Part shown: one piece after another, positions 1-6,932 of the stretch
How positions within the stretch are numbered: position 1 is the first letter of the stretch
Layout of the letters: every line of letters starts with the position of its first letter
Assembly: GCA_964588705.1 (NCBI GenBank)
Contig: CAZPQV010000079.1
Span: 1-8,498 of the forward strand
DNA length: 8,498 bases
Source of the DNA: CAZPQV01 sp964588705
GTDB taxonomy: Bacteria > Bacteroidota > Bacteroidia > Flavobacteriales > Weeksellaceae
Reading direction: 5' to 3'
Position numbers and translations under genes: made by a program
The notes under the pieces: generated by a model
The model's input: the letters and a program-made list of their open reading frames with translations, nothing else
Databases searched by the model: none
Told to the model about the DNA's origin: nothing

Positions 1-2
1 AT

Positions 3-1070
3 GAGACGGTAGGAACTGTGACTGCGCTTCAGTTCTTACCGACATCTGAGGGCTATTATGATATTACAAAAAATGCTTACATTTACAATTACATTGACCA
101 CTTGGGCAATGTACGGTTGAGTTATCGTAAAAACAGTGCAGGCGTTCTTGAGGTTTTAGAGGAAAACAACTATTACCCGTTTGGTTTGAAGCATGAGGGC
201 TATAACAGCGTTAGTACTGCCACGCCATCGTATAAGTACAAGTACAACGGAAAAGAACTACAAGAAACCGGAATGTACGACTACGGCGCAAGGTTCTATA
301 TGCCGGATATCGGAAGGTGGGGAGTTGTGGATCCGTTGGCCGAAGTTCAACCGAACAAGACACCTTACCATTTTGTAAGTAATAATCCGATTAACAGAAT
401 AGATCCGACAGGGATGTTAGATAATCCTATTTATGATACTGATGGGAATTTCTTAGGAACTGATGATAGAGGATTACAAGGAGATGCAATTGTTATGAAC
501 AAGGGTAATTTTTCGCAAGGTATGGCACATAGTGAAGCTAAAGCTTATGATCTTTCTCCTAATCTTGGGTTTATGGATGAGAGTGCAAAATCGAAAATGA
601 ACACTCATTTTGCAGGACTAAAAGATAGACCTGATTATGATGGTTTTGTAACAATAGCTGAGGGTATAAAATGGGCTAAAGAACATCCCAATACATTGCC
701 TGATAATATAACACCTGATAACTCTTTATACTTAGATGCTTCAAAACTGAATTTTGGGGATTTAAGTGTTCAAAATATAGGTTTATCTGAAGGACAGCAA
801 GCAAACGTTAACTTATTTAATTATGTAAGCTGGACAAGCAGTTCATCAAGAGCAACAACTTATGCTTTGGGAAATACCCAAATCAAACTTTTAAATGCAC
901 AAGAAGGAAAAGTTAAGTTATTTTGGGACGACTATGATTGGGATGTACACCCTAATGGTAATGCAAATAGGAATAGACTTATTAGAGGGGAGCGAGCATT
1001 AAAAGGTTTGAATGACTCGCACGGCTTTAGAGTTTATATTTACGGAACTGGTACAATAAAGACAGAATAA
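3..1070 (+). CDS. Rhs/YD-repeat protein, C-terminal part, with variable toxin-like tail (5' end outside window)
   Basis: The reading frame is open to the left edge, so this is the last 355 residues of a larger protein and the GTG at 18 is not a true start. Seen: the Rhs-associated core, with DHLGNVR (about 32-38), YDYGARFYMPDIGRW (about 92-106), DPL, then NNPINRIDPTG (about 127-137). In Rhs proteins this motif closes the conserved shell, and a variable effector is released from behind it. The 218-residue tail contains TPDNSLYLDASKLNFGDLS and ends in GFRVYIYGTGTI. I have the impression that similar tails occur on other Bacteroidota Rhs proteins, but I cannot assign an activity. No HNH, deaminase or ADP-ribosyltransferase signature is evident to me. 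Base composition falls from about 49% GC in the core (hand count 241-360) to about 36% in the tail, as expected for swapped toxin modules. The next gene starts one base after the stop, consistent with an immunity partner. The Rhs identity is firm; the toxin role is inference. Confidence 0.9.
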   Translation, partial: ETVGTVTALQFLPTSEGYYDITKNAYIYNYIDHLGNVRLSYRKNSAGVLEVLEENNYYPFGLKHEGYNSVSTATPSYKYKYNGKELQETGMYDYGARFYMPDIGRWGVVDPLAEVQPNKTPYHFVSNNPINRIDPTGMLDNPIYDTDGNFLGTDDRGLQGDAIVMNKGNFSQGMAHSEAKAYDLSPNLGFMDESAKSKMNTHFAGLKDRPDYDGFVTIAEGIKWAKEHPNTLPDNITPDNSLYLDASKLNFGDLSVQNIGLSEGQQANVNLFNYVSWTSSSSRATTYALGNTQIKLLNAQEGKVKLFWDDYDWDVHPNGNANRNRLIRGERALKGLNDSHGFRVYIYGTGTIKTE

Positions 1071-1071
1071 T

Positions 1072-1464
1072 ATGAAAATGAAAAATATTAATATTGTTTT
1101 TATATTGTTATTATTTCAGTCTTGTATATTTATTCGACAAGATGACAGTATAGACTTAGGTAATAATTACAGGTTTATCCAAGATACACCACAAACTATT
1201 ATTTATCATACAAGTGAAAAATATGACGGAGTCGGAATATCAGTAATCCCCCCGATTGTCCTATCTTATGATTTTGATGACAAATACATTATTGCTAAGT
1301 CTCAGGAAGTGGATGAGATGACAGGAAGCAAGGAGGGGAAACCCTTAAGATATTGGATTATTGATAAAAGTCTAAAAGGACAAAAAGTTGAACCGTTAGA
1401 TTCTGTGGATTTTTATAATAATCTTAAGCTCTTAAAAGTGAATTTACAACTAAAAGAAGAATAG
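1072..1464 (+). CDS. Predicted lipoprotein, probable immunity protein for the Rhs tail
   Basis: A 130-residue protein whose first 18 residues form a lipoprotein signal: lysines at 2 and 4, a hydrophobic stretch INIVFILLLF, then FQSC with Cys18 as the likely lipidated residue. The phenylalanine three before the cysteine is relaxed compared with the classical lipobox but acceptable in Bacteroidota. The mature part contains LGNNYRFI, YDFDDKYIIAKSQ and YWIIDKS. This pattern reminds me of the small DUF3997-type proteins, but that is memory, not a search. The start at 1072 lies one base after the Rhs stop, suggesting coupled translation; a second ATG at 1078 would also keep the signal. Position behind an Rhs tail and envelope localisation fit an immunity protein that blocks the cognate toxin in the periplasm. 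The terminator at 1473 closes this two-gene unit. The specific immunity role is inference. Confidence 0.8.
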   Translation: MKMKNINIVFILLLFQSCIFIRQDDSIDLGNNYRFIQDTPQTIIYHTSEKYDGVGISVIPPIVLSYDFDDKYIIAKSQEVDEMTGSKEGKPLRYWIIDKSLKGQKVEPLDSVDFYNNLKLLKVNLQLKEE

Positions 1465-1472
1465 AACAAACT

Positions 1473-1501
1473 GCCAGGCTTACAGCTTGGCGTTTTTTTT
1501 T
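1473..1501 (+). terminator. Intrinsic terminator after the Rhs/lipoprotein pair
   Basis: GCCAGGC (1473-1479) pairs with GCTTGGC (1485-1491) around a TTACA loop; one pair is G-U. A run of nine T (1493-1501) follows. It starts eight bases after the lipoprotein stop. It also lies immediately beyond the stop of the convergent regulator gene, so the hairpin may work for both strands, although the A/T tract on the other side is weaker. Confidence 0.85.
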
Positions 1502-1503
1502 AT

Positions 1504-1869
1504 TTACAACGCCGCCACATTTTTCTGAAAAAAGTCTTTAAACTTCTTTTTAGTTAGCATTGTTTCAATCATTCCAAAAATAATAGATTTATCTTTTTCG
1601 TCAAGTTCGGCAATTAGTCGGACTTGTTCGTTTGCGGTTTTATCTTCGAGTGTTATCTCGGCAGGCACTTCGCTACCCATATGAACGATTTGGTCAATGG
1701 TAATGCCGTAAAATTTAGCGAGCTTATCCAACAGCTCAACGGAAGCCTCTCTTTGTCCGTTCTCAATCTTGCTGTAATGCGAAATCCCTAAACCTACTTC
1801 GGTGGCTACTTCTTTTTGAAGTAGTCCTTTTTCTTCCCTTAAACGCTTTATGTTGCTTGCTAAACTCAT
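1504..1869 (-). CDS. XRE-family helix-turn-helix transcriptional regulator
   Basis: A 121-residue protein with an N-terminal HTH_3/Cro-CI-type domain at about residues 6-61. The helix-turn-helix runs from QKEVATEVGLGISHYSKIENG (about 18-38), and the NGQREASVELLDKLAKFYGI stretch is typical of the family. The remaining 60 residues are charged and probably helical, ending in a lysine-rich segment, and may serve for dimerisation. The gene is divergent from the primase-helicase gene. Its own promoter candidate is at 1894-1924, and GTACA motifs sit in both divergent promoters. The usual role of such a gene beside mobile-element replication genes is repression of itself and of the neighbour; here that is inference from layout. 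The ATG at 1867-1869 is placed about 20 bases after the expected transcription start. Confidence 0.9.
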   Translation of the reverse strand: MSLASNIKRLREEKGLLQKEVATEVGLGISHYSKIENGQREASVELLDKLAKFYGITIDQIVHMGSEVPAEITLEDKTANEQVRLIAELDEKDKSIIFGMIETMLTKKKFKDFFQKNVAAL

Positions 1870-1893
1870 TTTATTATCAGATTAAAGACAGTA

Positions 1894-1924
1894 CAAATAT
1901 AGCCATATAGTACATTTTATACAA
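1894..1924 (-). promoter_or_regulatory. Bacteroidota-type promoter of the XRE gene
   Basis: On the minus strand TTG (1924-1922) is followed after exactly 20 bases by TATATTTG (1901-1894). This matches the Bacteroidota consensus of a TTG/TTTG -33 element and a TAnnTTTG -7 element. The expected start of transcription is near 1887-1890, leaving a leader of about 20 bases before the ATG. Confidence 0.7.
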
Positions 1925-1951
1925 TAATTATCCGAATTGTCATTTTATTAG

Positions 1952-1982
1952 TTGCCTATATGTACATTTATATTTACTTTTG
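1952..1982 (+). promoter_or_regulatory. Bacteroidota-type promoter of the primase-helicase gene
   Basis: TTG (1952-1954), 20 bases, then TACTTTTG (1975-1982) fit the TTG / TAnnTTTG consensus with the same spacing as the divergent promoter. The expected transcript start is near 1987-1990. This argues against the longest reading frame, which opens with a TTG codon inside the -33 element, and favours the ATG at 2015 (or possibly 1994) as the start of translation. Confidence 0.7.
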
Positions 1983-2014
1983 CGATGTACAAAATGGCAA
2001 AAAATAATTTTAGT

Positions 2015-4369
2015 ATGGAAATAAGTGAGATAAAAGAGCGGTTAACAATGTCAAATGTACTGCATTATTACGGCTTAAAAACCGATAAGCAGCTTCGGTT
2101 AAACTGTCCGTTCCACGAGGACAAAACCCCGAGTATGCAGGTGTATTACAAAACACAAACGGCATACTGCTTTAGTTCCAACTGCAAAACCAATGGTAAA
2201 AGTATGGACGTGATAGATTTTATAATGTACAAAGAAAACAGCACCAAAGCCCAGGCGATTAACAAAGCTAAAGAGATTATTGGTTATACAGCATCCGCCA
2301 AAGGCGGACACGGCCCAAGCAAAGAACGCTACCAACAAGATTTAAGCAAAAGCCAGTTTTTGGCTAATATGTACCAGTACTTTAAAAATGCGGTGAGCAA
2401 CAGCAAACCAGCAAGGACTTATCTGGAAAGTAGAAATCTTGATTTTAAAAAAATAGAAGTGGGTTACAATGCTGGGCAGTTCCACCACGGGACACGACGG
2501 GATGAAACTTTGATTAACCAATGTTTGGAATACGGTTTACTCTTGGATAAAGGTTTGGTCAGTCGAACCGGAGAAAAAGCCTACGGAGTTTTTGGGAAAT
2601 GGTGCATTTGCTTTGCTCTGAAAAATAAAGATAATAAAGTAACAGGATTGTATTTTAGAAGTACGTTAAACGATAAGGAAAGCAGACATTTTTACTTAAA
2701 GAACAGAACAGGTCTTTATCCGAATTATCCTGATAAGAATACAAAAAAGTTGATTTTAACAGAAAGCATTATTGATTGTGCAAGTTTGTTGCAGATAAAA
2801 GAAATAGCAGATAATTATAGTTTATTAGCTTGTTACGGAACGAACGGACTAACCGAAGAACACCAACAGGCAATAAAGGATTTACCGCAGTTAGAAGAGA
2901 TTGTTTTCTTTTTTGACAACGATACCGCAGGAAAAGAAGCGGTCAGGAAATACGGAGCAATGTTCAAAGCTGAATACCCGAAACTGAAATTAACCACAGC
3001 AGAACCGATAAACAAAGACATCAACGAAACGCTGCAAGGACACGATGAAAGTATATTTATCGAAATCCTGAACAACAGAACAGAACTTATTTTTTCAAAT
3101 GAAAAAGAAAAAGCTGAAGAAAAAAATCTAACATCTAATATCTCAAATCTAACATCTTCAATCGACTTTTTAAAGAGAAAACATTTACTGAAGAACCTGA
3201 ATACAGAAATAGGAAAAGCGGGCATAGTGGGCGAAGAAAACAGCCGTATGTTACTGTTCTTAATCATCATCAGTTATCTGAATAAAAACCCATTACACGC
3301 ATTAGTACAGGGCAGTTCGGGAAGTGGAAAAACGCATATCATTAGCAGAATTGCAGACCTTATGCCACAAGAAGATGTATTACGATTTACAAGAATAACG
3401 GAAAGCAGTTTGTACAACTGGGGCGAGTTCGACCTGTTCCAAAAGGTGGTTATTATCGAGGATCTGGACGGACTAAAAGAAGATGCTTTGTATGCTTTAA
3501 GAGAATTTATAAGCAACCAAGTTTTAAGAAGTTCAGTAACCATCAAAGACAAAAAGGGAAATAATAAATCTTCTCATAAAATTGTAAAAGGTCAATTTAG
3601 TTCTTTGTCGGCAACAACCAAAGGCGAAACCTACGAGGATAATATGAGCCGTAGTTTTTTACTGGCAGTCGATGAGAGCAAACAGCAAACCAAAAGAATT
3701 ATCGAGTATCAGAACCGCAGGAATGCAGGAGAAATCGACCCCAACCAAAGTCAAAAGGCAATCCATTTTATACAGCAAGTAGTTAGAAACTTAAAATATT
3801 ATGAAGTCATCAATCCGTATGCTACAAAATTACATCTTCCCGAAAAGGTGCATAAAATAAGACGGTTAAACGAAATGTACCAAGCCGTAATAAAACAGGT
3901 AACGTTTTTAAACCAATACCAAAGAAAGCTCACAAAAGACAATCAATTGATAACTGAAATCGAAGATATAGAACAGGCAACAGAAATCCTTTTTGAAAGC
4001 ATTGTCTTAAAGGTTGATGAACTGGACGGAAGTTTAAGGCAGTTCTTTGAAAGGCTGAAAAAGTACGTTAAAAACGAGAACCAAGACTTTATTTTAAGGG
4101 AAGTAAGACAGGAATTTAATATCAGTAAAACACAGGTGTTTAGGTATATGCAGACACTTACGGAGTTAGAATACATCAAACAAAATGGCGGTTATACCAA
4201 CAAAGGCATCAAATATAAAATCTCTTATTGGGATAATTACCAAAAGTTGAGAGCCGAAATAAAAGATTTTTTGATGAACCAAATACAAAAGCTGAAAACA
4301 GAGAACAATATTGCACCGTCAAAGCCCAAGAATAAAACATTAAGTATGATAGTGAATGAAAGTGTTTGA
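2015..4369 (+). CDS. CHC2 zinc finger / Toprim primase fused to a P-loop AAA+ ATPase (replication primase-helicase)
   Basis: A 784-residue protein. Domains: CHC2-type zinc finger with CPFHEDKTPS and CFSSNC (Cys31, His34, Cys52, Cys57); Toprim domain with LTES (Glu250) and FFFDNDTAG (Asp301, Asp303); a linker of about 50 charged residues; a P-loop ATPase with GSSGSGKTH (433-441, Lys439), Walker B VVIIED (478-483), a sensor-like SATT and a possible arginine finger in NMSRS; and a C-terminal DNA-binding-like segment, EVRQEFNISKTQVFRYMQTL. The zinc finger and Toprim fold make RNA primers; the ATPase probably unwinds or loads DNA. Such single-protein primase-helicases serve plasmids, phages and integrative elements. 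The start at 2015 gives the usual N-terminus MEISEIKERL and about 26 bases of leader; ATG 1994 is the alternative. The recombinase genes follow after 142 bases and may share the transcript. The domain calls are firm; the role in element replication is inference. Confidence 0.9.
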   Translation: MEISEIKERLTMSNVLHYYGLKTDKQLRLNCPFHEDKTPSMQVYYKTQTAYCFSSNCKTNGKSMDVIDFIMYKENSTKAQAINKAKEIIGYTASAKGGHGPSKERYQQDLSKSQFLANMYQYFKNAVSNSKPARTYLESRNLDFKKIEVGYNAGQFHHGTRRDETLINQCLEYGLLLDKGLVSRTGEKAYGVFGKWCICFALKNKDNKVTGLYFRSTLNDKESRHFYLKNRTGLYPNYPDKNTKKLILTESIIDCASLLQIKEIADNYSLLACYGTNGLTEEHQQAIKDLPQLEEIVFFFDNDTAGKEAVRKYGAMFKAEYPKLKLTTAEPINKDINETLQGHDESIFIEILNNRTELIFSNEKEKAEEKNLTSNISNLTSSIDFLKRKHLLKNLNTEIGKAGIVGEENSRMLLFLIIISYLNKNPLHALVQGSSGSGKTHIISRIADLMPQEDVLRFTRITESSLYNWGEFDLFQKVVIIEDLDGLKEDALYALREFISNQVLRSSVTIKDKKGNNKSSHKIVKGQFSSLSATTKGETYEDNMSRSFLLAVDESKQQTKRIIEYQNRRNAGEIDPNQSQKAIHFIQQVVRNLKYYEVINPYATKLHLPEKVHKIRRLNEMYQAVIKQVTFLNQYQRKLTKDNQLITEIEDIEQATEILFESIVLKVDELDGSLRQFFERLKKYVKNENQDFILREVRQEFNISKTQVFRYMQTLTELEYIKQNGGYTNKGIKYKISYWDNYQKLRAEIKDFLMNQIQKLKTENNIAPSKPKNKTLSMIVNESV

Positions 4370-4377
4370 AACGCTAC

Positions 4378-4457
4378 GGAACACTAAAGGAACGCAAGAA
4401 AACAACATAAATAACTCATAACTAAAAACTTAACACTCATAACTCGTTTAGTGTTCC
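4378..4457. repeat. 11-bp perfect inverted repeat flanking 58 bases, between primase and recombinase genes
   Basis: GGAACACTAAA (4378-4388) is exactly complementary to TTTAGTGTTCC (4447-4457). The arms are too far apart for an ordinary terminator and there is no U-tract. The position directly in front of the recombinase genes suggests a recombinase binding/attachment site or a replication-initiator site. A regulatory hairpin in the transcript is the alternative. Confidence 0.5.
4414..4444 (+). repeat. Pair of ACTCATAACT direct repeats inside the inverted repeat
   Basis: ACTCATAACT occurs at 4414-4423 and again at 4435-4444, one start 21 bases after the other, or two helical turns. Only two full copies exist, so calling them iterons would be too strong. 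The intervening bases are A/T-rich. Confidence 0.4.
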
Positions 4458-4511
4458 TAAATCCAAAATAAAGAGTAAGCAAAAGCATCATAGCAATACA
4501 AAACGTCATAA

Positions 4512-5435
4512 ATGCCACTACCCAGCAGACATACTATTTACAGTGAGCTGTACCAAAAAGAAGCCAAAGAGTACAAAGATTATTTACTGTTATTGGGCTA
4601 TGCGGACGAAACCTGTCAATCTAAATATTTATATCTGAAGGAATTTTTTAATTGGTTGGAAGAAATCGGGATTTATCAGTTGCATCATATTACAGCCGTA
4701 GAAATCGCCAATTTTTATGAATATGTACAGAACAGGAAAAGCACCAGAACCAAAGAAACCTTAAAGCAAAAAACCGTTTACGACATAATGCGAAGTATGC
4801 AACAGTATTTAGGTTATGCGTTGCATTTAGGTAAAATCAAAATCAATCCTTCATCACATTTAAAGTTTAACTACCCAAGCGAAGAAGTTCATCGGATTAT
4901 TTTTAGCCAGGATCAAATCCAACAACTTTACGAAGTAACAGAAAATAACCAGGAAAAAGCCATTTTAAATATTGCTTATGGTTGTGGGTTAAGAGCCAGT
5001 GAAATCAGCCAATTAAACAAAGAAGATATACGGTTAACGGAAAACCTTGTTATTGTTCAGAAAGGCAAAAACAGCAAAAGAAGATTAGTTCCGATAAATG
5101 ATACAATTAAAACAACATTAGAACTATTTATTTTTTCATCTGAAGTAAAACAAAAGGCAGTTTTTATCAATAGCAAAGGAAACCGAATGCAACAATGGAC
5201 ATTAAATAAACTATTGAAAACTATTATTTTAAGAACGGATTTTGGAAATAAAATGCCAGCGGAGGCTCTCCGCAAAATCGGAATGCACACATTAAGGCAC
5301 AGTATCGCAACACATCTTTTAGAGAACGGAATGCCGTTAGAACAAGTACAGATATTTTTGGGACACAGCCATATAGAAAGCACCGAAATTTATACACACA
5401 TCAATCAAAATCAAATCAATGAACTTATGCAATGA
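4512..5435 (+). CDS. Tyrosine recombinase/integrase, complete catalytic set (first of a pair)
   Basis: A 307-residue XerC/D-like recombinase. The N-terminal part, about 15-110, is the SAM-like DNA-binding domain (KEYKDYLLLLGYADETCQSKY onward). The catalytic domain holds all expected residues: Arg161 in GLRASEI, Lys186 in KGKNSKRRLVP, His259 and Arg262 in HTLRH, His285 in GHSHIEST and nucleophile Tyr294 in EIYTH. It should therefore cut and rejoin DNA through a 3'-phosphotyrosine intermediate. The ATG at 4512 gives a normal N-terminus; no TAnnTTTG promoter was seen just upstream, so transcription may run on from the primase gene. Its stop overlaps the next start as ATGA, implying coupled synthesis and probably a heteromeric partnership. 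The length is normal for simple integrases of this type. The target site is unknown. Confidence 0.92.
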   Translation: MPLPSRHTIYSELYQKEAKEYKDYLLLLGYADETCQSKYLYLKEFFNWLEEIGIYQLHHITAVEIANFYEYVQNRKSTRTKETLKQKTVYDIMRSMQQYLGYALHLGKIKINPSSHLKFNYPSEEVHRIIFSQDQIQQLYEVTENNQEKAILNIAYGCGLRASEISQLNKEDIRLTENLVIVQKGKNSKRRLVPINDTIKTTLELFIFSSEVKQKAVFINSKGNRMQQWTLNKLLKTIILRTDFGNKMPAEALRKIGMHTLRHSIATHLLENGMPLEQVQIFLGHSHIESTEIYTHINQNQINELMQ

Positions 5436-6325
5436 CAATCAGAGAGTATTTACAGAAAAAGTACAGTAAAAGCACTTTAAACAGTAACTTGTACAACATT
5501 AAAAGATTTACGGATTACTACGATAAACGAGCCGAAACAGCCACTTACCAAGACGTTTTAAACTACATTGAATATCTACGAAAGAATTACGATTTACACC
5601 CGAAAACCTTACGGCATTGCTTATACGGAGTAAAAATATACTTTAATTATTTATTAGAAATCGGTAAACGGAAAGACCATCCTTGTAGTGAATTATACCT
5701 AAAAGACAAAGTAAGCAAACAAATACAAGTTGATAATCTGTACAGTTCTGAAACCTTGGAAAACTTCTTTGAAAGCTACCAAATCAAACGAAAAAAGCAT
5801 CTTGAAACCCGGAATAAAATCATTATTAGTTTATTGATTTACCAAGCCTTAACCGTTAACGAAATCGCAGAATTAGAAGTTGAAAATATCAATTTAGAAA
5901 AGTGTGAAATCTTTATCAAAGGAAATCAAGAAATCACTTCTAAAAGTCCAAAATCAAGAACTTTACCATTACAAGCCAAACAAATTTTATTGTTTTATAA
6001 ATACCTGACAGAAGACCGAAACAAATTACTGAAATACAATCTTAAAAATCCTGATGAACAAAGTTTTATACTTGGTCAATATGGCGAAAAAATAAACCCT
6101 CACGGCATCAGTAAAATGATCAATGAATACAGACCAAAACCCGAGCAAATCCAACCGATGAAGATACGGCAAAGCGTAATCGCCAATCTTTTAAAGAAAG
6201 AAAACGATACCCGAATTGTACAGGTTTTTAGCGGACACAAACGAGCATCTACAACGATACAATACAAACAAACCGAACTGGAACAATTACAAAATGCAGT
6301 CAATAATTATCATCCAATAAGGTAA
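5432..6325 (+). CDS. Degenerate tyrosine recombinase lacking two catalytic residues (second of a pair)
   Basis: A 297-residue protein with the same two-domain plan: an N-terminal SAM-like core-binding part (about 1-100) and a C-terminal tyrosine-recombinase fold. Aligned by eye to its neighbour, GLRASEI becomes ALTVNEI, so the first catalytic arginine is Thr141, and HTLRHS becomes MKIRQS, so the box II histidine is Met243. Arg246, His269 in GHKRAS, Tyr278 in IQYKQ and a candidate Lys163 remain. Loss of the first arginine normally cripples cleavage, so the protein may be a structural, DNA-binding or directionality partner rather than an independent recombinase. The frame is intact and tightly coupled (4-base ATGA overlap), which argues for selection rather than decay. 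The stop codon lies within the first bases of an inverted repeat that reappears at 6798-6828. Confidence 0.88.
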   Translation: MTIREYLQKKYSKSTLNSNLYNIKRFTDYYDKRAETATYQDVLNYIEYLRKNYDLHPKTLRHCLYGVKIYFNYLLEIGKRKDHPCSELYLKDKVSKQIQVDNLYSSETLENFFESYQIKRKKHLETRNKIIISLLIYQALTVNEIAELEVENINLEKCEIFIKGNQEITSKSPKSRTLPLQAKQILLFYKYLTEDRNKLLKYNLKNPDEQSFILGQYGEKINPHGISKMINEYRPKPEQIQPMKIRQSVIANLLKKENDTRIVQVFSGHKRASTTIQYKQTELEQLQNAVNNYHPIR

Positions 6326-6828
6326 AAAAATAAATGCTTTTTTTAGTGGGATGATTTAATAACCCGCCCACCAACACACAGGAAAAAGGCTGTTACAGAC
6401 TGGTTTTGCAGTGCCCCCGTTTTTTTTTGTCATACTTTTTGCGTTGTTTATTGCCCACGCTTTATAGCACATTGTTTTTTGTTTTTAAGTGTTTGTTTTT
6501 CAGTTGAAAAAACAAAAAAACAAAGAGCTGTCCCAACGCTAAAAAACAAAGCAAAAAGACACCTGCGCTCCAACCACCACCACCGCTTCGGTTTATGCCA
6601 GAAAAAAAACGGGGTAAGCTATTTAACATAAAATCGCTTCCATTATGGTTCAAAAAACGATGTTTTTAATTGATTTTTAAAGGTGTTTTTTGAAACCATA
6701 ATTCATTTTATGTTCAAGGGGATAAACCCAAATAGCCACTGACAAAACCGCCTGCACAACACTTTTCCCTTTCCAACGCTTCCCACCCGAAAGCGGTATC
6801 CCACTTAAAAAAAAAGCATTTATTTTTT
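6324..6828. repeat. Diverged inverted repeat of about 92 bp; outer 29 bp nearly identical
   Basis: The left arm 6324-6415 (plus strand) matches the right arm 6828-6735 read on the minus strand. The outer part is A6-7, TAAATGC, T7-9, (A)AGTGGGAT in both arms, differing only in run lengths and one A. Then 48-49 unlike bases lead to GGTTTTG in both arms, embedded in similar stretches: left AGGAAAAAGGCTGTTACAG, right AGGGAAAAGTGTTGTGCAG, then CAGTG after GGTTTTG. Matching spacing over the whole arm means common origin, not chance. The left arm begins at the stop codon of the second recombinase. Confidence 0.6.
6625..6714. repeat. 90-base imperfect palindrome (cruciform or long hairpin)
   Basis: The outer arms AACATAAAAT (6625-6634) and ATTTTATGTT (6705-6714) pair over 10 bp. 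The inner arms ATTATGGTTCAAAAAAC (6642-6658) and its complement (6685-6702) pair over 17 bp with one extra A. A 7-versus-2 base internal loop separates them, and 26 bases, A/T-rich, form the apex. It lies inside the larger inverted repeat. Confidence 0.55.
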
Positions 6829-6932
6829 GTTTATAGTGCCACTTCCTTCGGTCAGACAATGGCAGAGCCTGCGGCAGCAAGGAATTTAAAAAAAAACAAA
6901 AAAAAGGACAGCAAAGAAAAGTTCCGGAATAA

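Larger units (their letters stand above)
1891..1990. promoter_or_regulatory. Four GTACA motifs across the divergent promoters, candidate operator sites
   Basis: GTACA occurs at 1891, 1910, 1962 and 1987, all followed by A/T-rich bases. The copy at 1960-1967 is a full ATGTACAT palindrome and that at 1986-1991 is TGTACA. Each promoter has one copy in the middle of its -33/-7 spacer and one at or just past its -7 element. This placement is what a repressor acting on both promoters would need. The adjacent XRE protein is the obvious candidate ligand, but binding is inference. Confidence 0.45.

Noticed and set aside
2833..3552. Minus-strand frames of 145 and 92 codons inside the primase-helicase gene
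   Set aside because: They are complementary to the Toprim and Walker regions and rich in serine and phenylalanine, as expected for antisense of lysine/glutamate codons.
4414..4444. Iteron-type plasmid origin
   Set aside because: Only two copies of the 10-base repeat exist and no DnaA box or initiator of the Rep_3 type is visible, so an iteron call is not supported.
6413..6429. CCCCC followed by a long T run, resembling a terminator
   Set aside because: No G-run or other partner close upstream gives a stable stem, so only a homopolymer remains.
6462..6653. 63-codon minus-strand frame with a hydrophobic stretch
   Set aside because: It could be read as a small membrane protein, but the hydrophobic part derives from a T/G-rich homopolymeric region, the start lies inside the 90-base palindrome, and no promoter was seen.
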